From the NCBI RefSeq assembly GCF_023100685.1, contig NZ_CP090064.1, positions 2,108,001 to 2,172,000 on the forward strand: a stretch of DNA of 64,000 bases, given 5' to 3'. Positions 18,733 to 27,110 of the stretch are shown here, piece by piece (position 1 is the first letter of the stretch; every line of letters starts with the position of its first letter). Both the position numbers and the translations under genes were made by a program. The DNA comes from Proteus vulgaris. Lineage in GTDB: Bacteria; Pseudomonadota; Gammaproteobacteria; Enterobacterales; Enterobacteriaceae. The notes under the pieces were generated by a model. It saw only the letters and a program-made list of their open reading frames with translations, searched no databases and was not told the DNA's origin.

Positions 18733-19215
18733 ATGGACAGAATAGATAGAATTACCGAACAATGGCAACGTGAACGACCTGATCTTGATATTAGCCCAAT
18801 GGGGTTAATTGGCCGGTTGGGTAATATCACTTTGCATCTTTCCCGCGAAATGGAGAAAGTTTTTTCCCAATTTGGCTTGAATACATCAAGTTTTGATGTG
18901 CTTGCCACATTACGACGAGCAGGAAATCCTTATACTCTTTCTCCTGGTGAAATGTTATCAACATTGATGGTTACATCGGGCACAATGACAAACCGTATTG
19001 ATCAATTAGAAAAAGCAGGCTGGGTTATTCGTAAAGTTAATCCGGAAGATGGTCGTAGCTTTTTAGTTTCTTTAACACCACAAGGTTTGGAATTAATCAA
19101 TCAAGTTATTGAAGCTCATGTTAATAATCAAAAACGTTTGGTAGCGGGTTTATCACAACAAGAACAGCAAGCATTAAATGCATTACTAAAAGTTTTTCTT
19201 AATTCCCTAGAATAA
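18733..19215 (+). CDS. MarR-family transcriptional regulator
   Basis: 160 aa. Winged helix-turn-helix at about 55-125, with the DNA-recognition helix in LSPGEMLSTLMVTSGTMTNRIDQLEKAGWV and the wing RKVNPEDGRSFLVSLT. An N-terminal helix and C-terminal helices form the dimer interface. Length is typical. It is divergent from the EamA transporter; the two palindromes in the 97-base gap are its probable binding sites, so it should repress both genes until a small ligand binds. No strong ribosome-binding site is visible before the ATG. Confidence 0.88.
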   Translation: MDRIDRITEQWQRERPDLDISPMGLIGRLGNITLHLSREMEKVFSQFGLNTSSFDVLATLRRAGNPYTLSPGEMLSTLMVTSGTMTNRIDQLEKAGWVIRKVNPEDGRSFLVSLTPQGLELINQVIEAHVNNQKRLVAGLSQQEQQALNALLKVFLNSLE

Positions 19216-19258
19216 TATTTTTCCCCCTATTCTATTTTCTGCAAGATATTTAATAATA

Positions 19259-19295
19259 AAGGTAAGTACAGAAACCGAGTGTTCTTACTTACCTT
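19259..19295 (+). terminator. Terminator of the marR gene
   Basis: Perfect 10-base stem AAGGTAAGTA / TACTTACCTT with a 17-base loop, followed by a T-rich tract. Confidence 0.75.
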
Positions 19296-19381
19296 CTTTT
19301 CTTTGTTTGCTTAAAAACCCTTCTTTTTATGCCGTTTTTGTTTATTTAGGCACCTAATGTGCATGAAGTCACATTTTTACT

Positions 19382-19395
19382 TTGATTTAAATCAA
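19382..19395. promoter_or_regulatory. FNR box upstream of the heme operon
   Basis: TTGATTTAAATCAA matches the FNR consensus TTGAT-N4-ATCAA at every specified base. Its centre is about 70 bases upstream of the predicted transcription start, compatible with class I activation in anaerobic growth. The operon encodes an oxygen-sensitive heme-degrading enzyme, which fits. Confidence 0.75.
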
Positions 19396-19422
19396 AGATG
19401 TATTCTATTTACTATTTTTAGG

Positions 19423-19451
19423 TTGCTGAATACCAAAAGTTAAATTATAAA
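19423..19451 (+). promoter_or_regulatory. Predicted sigma-70 promoter of the heme operon
   Basis: -35 TTGCTG (19423-19428), 17-base spacer, -10 TATAAA (19446-19451). The start site would fall at about 19458, inside the Fur box. Confidence 0.6.
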
Positions 19452-19470
19452 GCGAATGATAATCATTATT
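19452..19470. promoter_or_regulatory. Fur box of the heme operon
   Basis: Matches 16 of 19 positions of the Fur consensus GATAATGATAATCATTATC. It overlaps the predicted transcription start, where iron-loaded Fur would block transcription. Confidence 0.85.
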
Positions 19471-19492
19471 GATCTCATTAGGATCTGTAACT

Positions 19493-21631
19493 ATGTGCAT
19501 TCAATTTAAATCTTGCTTCGTCTTATCTGCTCTAACTCTCTCACTTTCTCAATACGCCATTGCTGAAACGGCGTCACCTAAAGAAGAAACGCTAGTTGTT
19601 ACTACAACACGTAGTGCTTCCTCTTTATGGAATAGCCCTGCGACCATTCAAGTCATTGATAAAGAGTCATTAAGTCAATCAACAGCTTCTTCTATTGCGG
19701 ATCAATTGCGTGATATTCCTGGTGTTGAAGTGACTGATAATAGCCTCGCGGGCCGTAAACAAATTCGTATTCGTGGCGAATCTTCATCACGTGTACTTTT
19801 ATTGGTTGATGGGCAAGAAGTCACCTATCAACGAGGTGGTCAAAACTTTGGTGCGGGTATTTTAATTGATGAATCTGCCCTAGAGCGTATTGAGGTGGTT
19901 AAAGGTCCCTATTCTGTACTTTATGGTTCACAAGCTATTGGCGGTGTGGTGAATTTAATCACCCAAAAAGGTGGCGATAAGCCCTTTGGTGGCAATGTTA
20001 AAGTTGTTTATGACTCAGCAACGATGGGATGGCGTGAGTCTGCGTTAATTTCAGGCACAATAGGTGATTTTGAATACCGTTTTAATGGGAGTTATGCCGA
20101 TCATGGTGATCGCGATACGCCAGATGGTCGCTTAACTAATACGCATTTTAGAAATAATGGTCAAGGGGCATGGTTAGGCTATAAAGTTGATAAACATAAA
20201 TTTGGGCTTTCACTTGATCGCTATGATTTATCTACGCAATCTTATTATGCTGATGAAGGCAAATATCAAGAATTTAGCGTTAAAGTACCTAAGCTTGAGC
20301 GTGAAAAAATCGGCTTATTTTATGATTATGATATTGATGCTGATTATTTTAAGAAACTTCATATAGATGCTTATACACAGCGAATTGAGCGAAAATTTGA
20401 GAACCGCGTTGGTGTCGTTACGCCAACAGGTAGCCCAATGATTGGTAATTTAACTGTTAAAAACCGAACACAGTCGGAGGATACACAGAATACTTATGGA
20501 ATGACTATGCAGGCAAACTTTACGTTACCTGCAAATAATGAACTCATTTTAGGCGCACAATATCAACAAGATAAAGTAAAACAAACCTCTGCTGGCCAAA
20601 CATCTTCAAATAGTACAACGGGTTTCCCACCTGCCGTAAACTATGAAAAACAATCTCTGTTACATAATCGCAGTCAGCAAACTAATGCATCTGTTTTTGC
20701 CCAAAATGATTGGAAAATAACAGAAGATTGGTCATGGACTGTGGGTGCTAGGCAGTATTGGTTAAAATCAGAATTACAAGATGGTGATGAGACTGTTAAC
20801 CATAATAAAACAGGCACAAGCTATAAGACATTATCCTCTACCTCTGTGAGAGATAACGCTTTTATTATTTCATCCAATCTGCGTTATTCCGGATTTAAAG
20901 ATACTGAATTGCGCCTTGCATTTGCACAAGGTTATGTGTTCCCTACGTTAGTTCAGCAATTTATGAATACAACGGCGGGCGGTGCGGTGACTTATGGCAA
21001 TCGTGATCTTGAGGCTGAACATTCTAATAACGTGGAATTTGGTGCGCGTTATAAAGGGAATAATTGGTATGTTGATAGCGCCATTTATTATTCTGAAGCA
21101 AAAGATTACATCACCTCAGTCGCTTGTGCTGGAGAACGTATTTGTGAAGGAAATAGCAAAACAGGCCGAGCAGATTACTTCTATTATGACAATATCGATC
21201 GCGCGAAAACTTATGGTATGGAGGTAATGGCCCAATACCAAGGCTGGTCAATTACACCTTATGTTTCTGCCAATGTGATGCGTCGTCAATTTATTAGCCC
21301 AACCCTAAAAACATGGGATACAGGGGAACCTACAGTCACTACACGTATTGGTGCTAAACATCTATTATTACTCAATAATATGAATCTAATGTCAGATTTA
21401 TATTTAAGATCTGCAACGCAAGCTAAAGATTATAGCAATCCAGAAAATAAACAGCATTACGCTGGCTGGACAACGGTTAATCTTTCACTTAGTAGTGAGT
21501 TTGGTCATAACGATCAATATCGTATTAACTTTGATTTAAATAATATTTTAAATAAACGTTATCAAACGGCTCATGAATCTATTCCTGCTGCGGGTATTAA
21601 TGCGGCAGTTGGCCTGACATGGGCGTTTTAA
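19493..21631 (+). CDS. TonB-dependent heme/hemoglobin receptor (HmuR/ShuA/HutA-like)
   Basis: 712 aa from the ATG at 19493 (AGGA upstream); the open frame begins 8 codons earlier with TTG, inside the Fur box. Sec signal peptide, TonB box region ETLVVTTT, plug domain (about 45-155, IRIRGESSSRVLLLVDG and VKGPYSVLYGSQAIGGVVNLIT), then a 22-strand-type barrel ending in Phe (GLTWAF). A heme-receptor-like segment GYVFPTLVQQF followed by GNRDLEAE corresponds to the FRAP/NPDL region of heme receptors. It takes heme across the outer membrane. First gene of the heme operon; the next gene follows after 2 bases. Confidence 0.88.
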   Translation: MCIQFKSCFVLSALTLSLSQYAIAETASPKEETLVVTTTRSASSLWNSPATIQVIDKESLSQSTASSIADQLRDIPGVEVTDNSLAGRKQIRIRGESSSRVLLLVDGQEVTYQRGGQNFGAGILIDESALERIEVVKGPYSVLYGSQAIGGVVNLITQKGGDKPFGGNVKVVYDSATMGWRESALISGTIGDFEYRFNGSYADHGDRDTPDGRLTNTHFRNNGQGAWLGYKVDKHKFGLSLDRYDLSTQSYYADEGKYQEFSVKVPKLEREKIGLFYDYDIDADYFKKLHIDAYTQRIERKFENRVGVVTPTGSPMIGNLTVKNRTQSEDTQNTYGMTMQANFTLPANNELILGAQYQQDKVKQTSAGQTSSNSTTGFPPAVNYEKQSLLHNRSQQTNASVFAQNDWKITEDWSWTVGARQYWLKSELQDGDETVNHNKTGTSYKTLSSTSVRDNAFIISSNLRYSGFKDTELRLAFAQGYVFPTLVQQFMNTTAGGAVTYGNRDLEAEHSNNVEFGARYKGNNWYVDSAIYYSEAKDYITSVACAGERICEGNSKTGRADYFYYDNIDRAKTYGMEVMAQYQGWSITPYVSANVMRRQFISPTLKTWDTGEPTVTTRIGAKHLLLLNNMNLMSDLYLRSATQAKDYSNPENKQHYAGWTTVNLSLSSEFGHNDQYRINFDLNNILNKRYQTAHESIPAAGINAAVGLTWAF

Positions 21632-21633
21632 CA

Positions 21634-22518
21634 ATGAAAAAAATATTAATTACTCTCAGTTTATTATTGTTACCTTTTAGCTTAACGGCAAAAGAGAATA
21701 TAAAAAATGACCGTTGGGTCATTGCGGGTGGTTCTATTGTGGAATTAGTTTATGCCATGGATGCTGGCAATAAGGTTGTTGGTGTTGATGAAACTACCTC
21801 TTACCCAGAACAAACTCAGGCATTACCCCATATAGGGTATTGGAAACAATTAAGTGTTGAAGGCATTTTGTCTTTGCGTCCTTCTACTTTTGTAACGTGG
21901 GATGATGCTGAGCCGAAAATGGCCTTACGTCAGCTTGCACAGCATAACGTTAAGGTGATTTCTTTACCAAGAACGCCAGCAACCTTTGAGTTAATGCTTC
22001 AAAACATCCGCACGTTAGCCGTTTCACTGGATAAGCAGGCACAAGGCGATGCATTAATTGATTCATTACAATCCCGCTTAGACACTATTAAAGCCAAAAA
22101 CAATCAAATTAAACAGAAAGTAAAAGTGATGTTCTTTCTTTCACCGGGAGGTGGAATTCCTCAAGTTGCAGGGAAAACCAGTGTCGCAGATGCGATCCTT
22201 CAATTAGCAGGCGGTGAGAATATCGCAACACACGAGAATTATCGTATCTATAGCGCAGAGGCCATTATTGCCGCTGATCCAGAGTTAATTGTTATTACAA
22301 CACAAAGCCAGAAAAACCAAACAGGTACAATAAGAGCGTCTGAAGGATTAGCTTCTGTGCCCGGTGTGTCAATGACTCAAGCATGGAAAAATCAACGCAT
22401 TATCGAAATTGATCAATCCCTTATTTTAGGAATGGGGCCTCGTATTGTGGATGCCGTAGAATTATTGCATCAACAATTTTACCCCGCTGATCTAGTAAAC
22501 GGTAATAAGGTCGAATAA
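21634..22518 (+). CDS. Periplasmic hemin-binding protein (ChuT/HmuT-like)
   Basis: 294 aa. I start at 21634, where MKKILITLSLLLLPFSLTA is a Sec signal peptide; an in-frame ATG at 21619 would overlap the receptor gene. Class III periplasmic binding protein fold: RWVIAGGSIVELVYAMDAGNKVVGVDETTSYP at the N-lobe and a C-lobe with GGGIPQVAGKTSVADAIL. It would carry heme to an inner-membrane ABC transporter. Unusually, no heme permease or ATPase gene follows in this operon. Confidence 0.85.
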   Translation: MKKILITLSLLLLPFSLTAKENIKNDRWVIAGGSIVELVYAMDAGNKVVGVDETTSYPEQTQALPHIGYWKQLSVEGILSLRPSTFVTWDDAEPKMALRQLAQHNVKVISLPRTPATFELMLQNIRTLAVSLDKQAQGDALIDSLQSRLDTIKAKNNQIKQKVKVMFFLSPGGGIPQVAGKTSVADAILQLAGGENIATHENYRIYSAEAIIAADPELIVITTQSQKNQTGTIRASEGLASVPGVSMTQAWKNQRIIEIDQSLILGMGPRIVDAVELLHQQFYPADLVNGNKVE

Positions 22519-22538
22519 TAAGTAGGAATGATTTAATA

Positions 22539-23885
22539 ATGAAAGAGTCAGTCGCAACACATATTATGCCCCCTTCTACTGAAATTGATCTCACTGCTCA
22601 TTTCGCTTTAGAAGGTGATAGCCCTTTTCGAGATAGACATGCCACCATGCCATGGCGAGGTTCTTTACCTATTGCGAAAGAAGAACAGCAATCCACATGG
22701 CAAGCCTTATTAGAAAGTAAAACACCAGCCTGCAAACGTTTGTTGTATATTCATATTCCTTTTTGTGCGACTCATTGTACGTTTTGTGGATTTTATCAAA
22801 ATAACTATCACGAAGAAGCCTGTGCACGCTATACCGATGCATTACTGCGTGAGATATCGGCTGAGTCAGATAGTTTACTTTATCAATCAGCACCAATCCA
22901 TGCGGTTTATTTTGGTGGTGGAACCCCTTCTGCGTTATCAGCTAAAGATCTTTATCGTGTGATCACGCATTTGCGCCAATCCCTCCCTTTAGCGCCAGAT
23001 TGTGAAATCACCATTGAAGGTCGCGTTTTAAATTTTGATGATAATCGTATTGATGCTTGTTTAGATGCAGGCGCAAACCGTTTTTCTATTGGTATTCAAA
23101 CCTTTAACAGTAAAATTCGTAAACGAATGGCAAGAACCTCAACGGGTGAAGAAGCAGCCAAATTTATGAAAGGGCTTTGTTTGCGCGATCGTGCTGCCGT
23201 GGTGTGTGATTTGTTATTTGGATTACCTGGGCAAGATGCGACGAACTGGCAAGAAGATCTCACTATTGCTCATGATATTGGTTTAGATGGTGTCGATCTC
23301 TATGCATTGAATTTATTGCCTAATACACCATTAGGTAAAGCGGTTGAAAATCAACGAATTACTGTGCCTTCACCAATACAAAGACGCGATCTTTATCTTC
23401 AAGGTTGTGACTTTATGGAAAATGTGGGCTGGCGTCAGATCAGTAATAGCCATTGGGCAAGAACAACCCGTGAGCGCAATCTTTACAACCTATTAATCAA
23501 GCAAGGGGCAGATTGCCTAGCTTTTGGTTCTGGTGCTGGTGGCTCAGTGAATGGTTATTCATGGATGATTGAACGTTCACTTGATAATTATTATCAAAAA
23601 ATCACAGATAACCAAAAGCCCTTAATGATGATGAGTCGTACAACCGATAGTGGTTTTCGTTGGCGTCATGAGTTACAAGCTGGCATTGAGTGCGGACGTG
23701 TTGACTTAGCCAAGTTAAGCCCACAAGCGACTTTACTCTCCCCTTTATTAAATCAATGGTATCAAGCGGGTCTTGTTGAAGACGATTTTCTTTGTATGAA
23801 ATTGACCAATGAAGGTCGATTTTGGGCAAGTAACTTACTGACATCCTTACAGCAATTAATTTTGCAATTAAATACACCTCGTTAA
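22539..23885 (+). CDS. hutW: Heme-degrading radical SAM methyltransferase HutW/ChuW (anaerobilin synthase type)
   Basis: 448 aa. The radical SAM cluster motif is CATHCTFC (Cys76, Cys80, Cys83), followed by a GGGTPS block (about 128-133) and a HemN-like fold. ChuW of E. coli O157 opens heme anaerobically by a radical SAM methyl transfer to give anaerobilin and free iron. The neighbours HutX and a ChuY-like reductase match that pathway. Cytoplasmic; the enzyme is active only without oxygen, which agrees with the FNR box in front of the operon. The alternative, a HemN paralogue, is unlikely given the context. Confidence 0.9.
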   Translation: MKESVATHIMPPSTEIDLTAHFALEGDSPFRDRHATMPWRGSLPIAKEEQQSTWQALLESKTPACKRLLYIHIPFCATHCTFCGFYQNNYHEEACARYTDALLREISAESDSLLYQSAPIHAVYFGGGTPSALSAKDLYRVITHLRQSLPLAPDCEITIEGRVLNFDDNRIDACLDAGANRFSIGIQTFNSKIRKRMARTSTGEEAAKFMKGLCLRDRAAVVCDLLFGLPGQDATNWQEDLTIAHDIGLDGVDLYALNLLPNTPLGKAVENQRITVPSPIQRRDLYLQGCDFMENVGWRQISNSHWARTTRERNLYNLLIKQGADCLAFGSGAGGSVNGYSWMIERSLDNYYQKITDNQKPLMMMSRTTDSGFRWRHELQAGIECGRVDLAKLSPQATLLSPLLNQWYQAGLVEDDFLCMKLTNEGRFWASNLLTSLQQLILQLNTPR

Positions 23886-23927
23886 TTTTATTACCCTGAA
23901 TATTAATTAGAAGATGGAAACAACATC

Positions 23928-24416
23928 ATGAATACTGAATTACAACAATTTTTAATGACTGAGCCTGATGGAACATTGGAAACTATTGCTACACAATTTA
24001 ATACCACATTGTTGGAGGTTGTGAGACATTTACCATCACGCTCATTAATGAGTGGCGAACAATTCGATACTGTATGGGATAGTGTGATGAAATGGGGTAA
24101 TGTCACCACGCTTGTGCATACTCAAGATGTTATCTTAGAGTTTAGTGGTGAGTTGCCAAGTGGTTTCCATCGTCATGGCTATTTTAACTTACGAGGTAAA
24201 AAAGGAATGACTGGCCATATTAAAGCCGAAAATTGCCAATCCATCGCAATGATCGAACGTAAGTTTATGGGTATGGATACCGCCTCTATTTTATTTTTCA
24301 ATCAACAAGGCGTTGCTATGTTTAAAATTTTCCTTGGACGAGATGAACATCGTCAATTATTGCCAGAGCAACTATCAGCCTTCCGTCAATTAGCACAACA
24401 ATTAAATAAGGAATAA
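23928..24416 (+). CDS. hutX: Heme utilization cytosolic carrier HutX/ChuX
   Basis: 162 aa, a single HutX/ChuX domain: N-terminal helical part with LETIATQFNTTLLEVVRHLP and a beta-rich half with HRHGYFNLRGKKGMTGHIKAENC. Family members bind heme in the cytoplasm and pass it to the degrading enzyme. It sits 42 bases after hutW and directly before the reductase gene, in the same order as chuW-chuX-chuY. Confidence 0.9.
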   Translation: MNTELQQFLMTEPDGTLETIATQFNTTLLEVVRHLPSRSLMSGEQFDTVWDSVMKWGNVTTLVHTQDVILEFSGELPSGFHRHGYFNLRGKKGMTGHIKAENCQSIAMIERKFMGMDTASILFFNQQGVAMFKIFLGRDEHRQLLPEQLSAFRQLAQQLNKE

Positions 24417-24422
24417 TTGCAC

Positions 24423-25052
24423 GTGAAAACTTGGGTTATTTTTGGTGCTGGCGGTAAAGGGATTGGCGCACATATTGCAGATATTGGCGTTACACAACAA
24501 CGCCCTATTGTGGCTTTAGTTCGTTCCGAAGATGCGGCCAATCGTTTAGAAGAAAAAGGGATCAAAACAGTTATTGGTGATGCGATTGATGCTAAAGCGG
24601 TTGAAGCTGTTTTAACACTAGCAGGAAAAGAAGCAGACATTATCTCCACAATGGGCGGAGAAAATGATTATCTTGCGCATAGAACCGTGATTGATACTGC
24701 GGAAAAAATGGGGTTTCAACGGATGCTCATGGTTTCTTCTTTAGGCTGTGGCGATAGTTGGGTTGCTTTATCTGACAGAGCAAAAGCCGCTTTTGGGCAA
24801 GCCGTTAGAGAAAAATCATTAGCTGAAGTATGGCTGCAAACTAGCCGTTTTGATTATGCGATAGTAAGACCTGGCGGATTACTGAATGGTGAAGAAACGG
24901 GTAAAGCTCAGCTTTATCAATATGAAGAGACTCACGGCTTAGTTAATCGTCGTGATGTCGCGCGTTTGGTGACTCAACTTCTTGAAGCCGATCTTCTAGA
25001 TGATCAAGTTTATGCAGTGGTTGAACCGGGTTTGGTGCCAACTAAATCATAG
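24423..25052 (+). CDS. NAD(P)-binding reductase, ChuY-like (anaerobilin reductase)
   Basis: 209 aa. Begins with a GTG (AAGGA 9 bases upstream); a TTG two codons earlier is the alternative. Rossmann fold with the nucleotide motif GAGGKGIGAHIA (7-18), MVSSLGCGDSW, and a RPGGLLNGEETGKA segment as in atypical SDR/NmrA-like proteins. In the Chu pathway ChuY reduces anaerobilin with NADPH; context makes this the best call, sequence alone gives only the fold. Last gene of the operon, followed by a terminator. Confidence 0.8.
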   Translation: MKTWVIFGAGGKGIGAHIADIGVTQQRPIVALVRSEDAANRLEEKGIKTVIGDAIDAKAVEAVLTLAGKEADIISTMGGENDYLAHRTVIDTAEKMGFQRMLMVSSLGCGDSWVALSDRAKAAFGQAVREKSLAEVWLQTSRFDYAIVRPGGLLNGEETGKAQLYQYEETHGLVNRRDVARLVTQLLEADLLDDQVYAVVEPGLVPTKS

Positions 25053-25077
25053 ATATTAATATCAACACAATTAGCTT

Positions 25078-25103
25078 AAGAGATAACCTATGTGTTATCT
25101 CTT
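25078..25103 (+). terminator. Terminator of the heme operon
   Basis: Perfect 10-base stem AAGAGATAAC / GTTATCTCTT with a 6-base loop, followed by T residues. Confidence 0.9.
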
Positions 25104-25268
25104 TTTTCTTGCTTTTATTGTGGTCAATAACTCACATTATGATGAGTTTTCTGCTCACAATGAAATTTCCTCAATAGACATTTGTCACTTTACTGTCTTA
25201 ATGGGGGTAACTTGTGGCATAATGCGGCCCCATTACCTTTTGTCATTCACTAATAATGAGTATTCGTC

Positions 25269-26867
25269 TTGTTAATCAGCAATAATATCACTATGCAGTT
25301 TGGCTCGAAGCCACTGTTTGAAAACATTTCTGTCAAATTCGGTGGCGGAAATCGCTATGGTTTAATCGGTGCTAACGGTAGCGGTAAATCAACCTTTATG
25401 AAAATTTTAGGTGGCGATTTAGTGCCAAGTAGCGGTAACGTATTTCTTGATCCTAATGAGCGCCTTGGTAAATTAAAACAAGACCAATTTGCTTATGAAG
25501 AATATACAGTGCTTGATACTGTGATTATGGGGCACACTGAACTTTGGGAAGTTAAACAAGAGCGCGAACGCATCTATAACTTACCAGAAATGAGTGAAGA
25601 AGATGGCTTACGAGTTGCCGATCTGGAAGTAAAATTCGGTGAAATGGACGGTTATACCGTTGAATCTCGTGCTGGCGAATTGTTATTAAATGTAGGCATT
25701 CCATTAGAACAACATAATGGCCCTATGAGTGAAGTCGCACCAGGTTGGAAATTACGTGTGTTATTAGCGCAAGCCCTATTCGCTGATCCGGATATTTTGT
25801 TACTGGATGAACCGACGAATAACTTGGATATTGATACTATTCGTTGGCTTGAACAAACGCTAAATGAACGTAACAGTACCATGATCATTATTTCCCATGA
25901 CCGTCACTTCTTAAATATGGTCTGTACGCACATGGCTGACCTTGACTACGGTGCATTAGCCGTTCATCCAGGTAACTATGATGAATATATGTTTGCTGCA
26001 ACCCAAGCGCGTGAACGTTTATTAGCGGATAATGCGAAGAAAAAAGCACAGATTAATGAATTACAATCTTTTGTAAGTCGTTTCAGTGCTAATGCATCTA
26101 AATCACGCCAAGCAACCTCTCGTGCTAAGCAAATTGAAAAAATTCAATTAGCTGAAGTTAAAGCATCAAGTCGCCAAAACCCATTCATCCGCTTTGAACA
26201 AGAGAAAAAATTATTCCGTAATGCGCTTGAAGTGGAAAATATCTCTAAAGGCTATGATGATAATGCCCCACTGTTTAAAGACGTCAATATGATGCTTGAA
26301 GTGGGCGAAAAAGTTGCCATTCTAGGTAATAACGGTGTGGGTAAATCGACGATGATTAAAACATTAGTCGGTGAATTAACACCAGATACAGGCCGTTTAA
26401 AATGGTCTGAAAACTCAAATATCGGTTATTATGCACAAGATCATGCAACTGATTTTGAAGTAGATATGACCGTATTTGATTGGATGAGCTTATGGATGAA
26501 ACCAGAAGACGACGAACAATCTGTACGTAGCGTATTAGGTCGTTTACTGTTCTCTCAAGATGACTTGAAAAAATCAGTTCAAGTTTTATCTGGTGGTGAA
26601 AAAGGCAGAATGTTATTTGGTAAGCTGATGATGCAAAAACCAAACATTCTGATTATGGATGAGCCAACCAACCACTTGGATATGGAATCTATTGAATCAC
26701 TGAATATGGCATTAGAACTTTATCAAGGTACTCTGATTTTTGTTTCTCATGACCGTGAATTCGTAAGTTCATTAGCAAATCGTATTATTGAAATTACACC
26801 TGAAAAAGTGACTAATTTCCAAGGTACTTATGATGAGTTCCTTGCCAAAAAAGGTGTTACACTTTAA
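25269..26867 (+). CDS. ybiT: ABC-F ATPase YbiT
   Basis: 532 aa, near-identical in long stretches to E. coli YbiT. Two ATPase domains: Walker A GANGSGKS (about 34-41) and GNNGVGKS (about 353-360); second signature [11 protein letters not shown]; Walker B/DEPTN motifs in both; an inter-domain linker rich in charged residues (about 240-320, the P-site tRNA interaction motif). The start is TTG at 25269, which aligns with the MLVSS start of homologues and lacks a strong ribosome-binding site. ABC-F proteins act on the ribosome, not in membranes. Monocistronic. Confidence 0.95.
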   Translation: MLISNNITMQFGSKPLFENISVKFGGGNRYGLIGANGSGKSTFMKILGGDLVPSSGNVFLDPNERLGKLKQDQFAYEEYTVLDTVIMGHTELWEVKQERERIYNLPEMSEEDGLRVADLEVKFGEMDGYTVESRAGELLLNVGIPLEQHNGPMSEVAPGWKLRVLLAQALFADPDILLLDEPTNNLDIDTIRWLEQTLNERNSTMIIISHDRHFLNMVCTHMADLDYGALAVHPGNYDEYMFAATQARERLLADNAKKKAQINELQSFVSRFSANASKSRQATSRAKQIEKIQLAEVKASSRQNPFIRFEQEKKLFRNALEVENISKGYDDNAPLFKDVNMMLEVGEKVAILGNNGVGKSTMIKTLVGELTPDTGRLKWSENSNIGYYAQDHATDFEVDMTVFDWMSLWMKPEDDEQSVRSVLGRLLFSQDDLKKSVQVLSGGEKGRMLFGKLMMQKPNILIMDEPTNHLDMESIESLNMALELYQGTLIFVSHDREFVSSLANRIIEITPEKVTNFQGTYDEFLAKKGVTL

Positions 26868-26898
26868 TTTCACAGCAGAATTAAAGTAATAAACAAAC

Positions 26899-26928
26899 AA
26901 AGGCTTGATAACTATTTATCAGGCCTTT
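26899..26928 (+). terminator. Terminator of ybiT
   Basis: AAAGGCTTGATA / TATCAGGCCTTT (one wobble) followed by a T run. Confidence 0.85.
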
Positions 26929-27014
26929 TTTATTGTAATCAAAAGATCCCGATAATTTCGCCCTCCTATTTTTATTTCATTTATGACTCATTCTATTTTT
27001 ACGGCAATACAAAT

Positions 27015-27033
27015 ATAAATGATTATCATTTAT
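27015..27033. promoter_or_regulatory. Fur box of the siderophore receptor 1 operon
   Basis: Core TGATTATCA inside a 21-base perfect palindrome (27014-27034) with outer arms TATAAATGAT / ATCATTTATA. It lies immediately upstream of the predicted -35 element. Confidence 0.75.
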
Positions 27034-27034
27034 A

Positions 27035-27064
27035 TTGACTGACAGTCAGTCGTTAGTGTATGTT
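27035..27064 (+). promoter_or_regulatory. Predicted promoter of the siderophore receptor 1 operon
   Basis: -35 TTGACT (27035-27040), 18-base spacer, -10 TATGTT (27059-27064). The -35 end is embedded in the TetR-like palindrome. Confidence 0.5.
27037..27051. promoter_or_regulatory. TetR-type palindrome in the siderophore operon promoter
   Basis: GACTGAC-A-GTCAGTC, perfect 15-base palindrome filling the promoter spacer. It is almost the same as the site at 40987-41001 in front of the DHA2 pump next to a tetR gene. Confidence 0.65.
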
Positions 27065-27110
27065 ACCGACCACGAGTCAATCATGGTTTATTTCATTTTT
27101 TGGGATCATT

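Noticed and set aside
25090..25275. 61-codon frame between the heme operon and ybiT
   Set aside because: It begins inside the heme-operon terminator and has no ribosome-binding site; the TTG start of ybiT explains the end of the gap.
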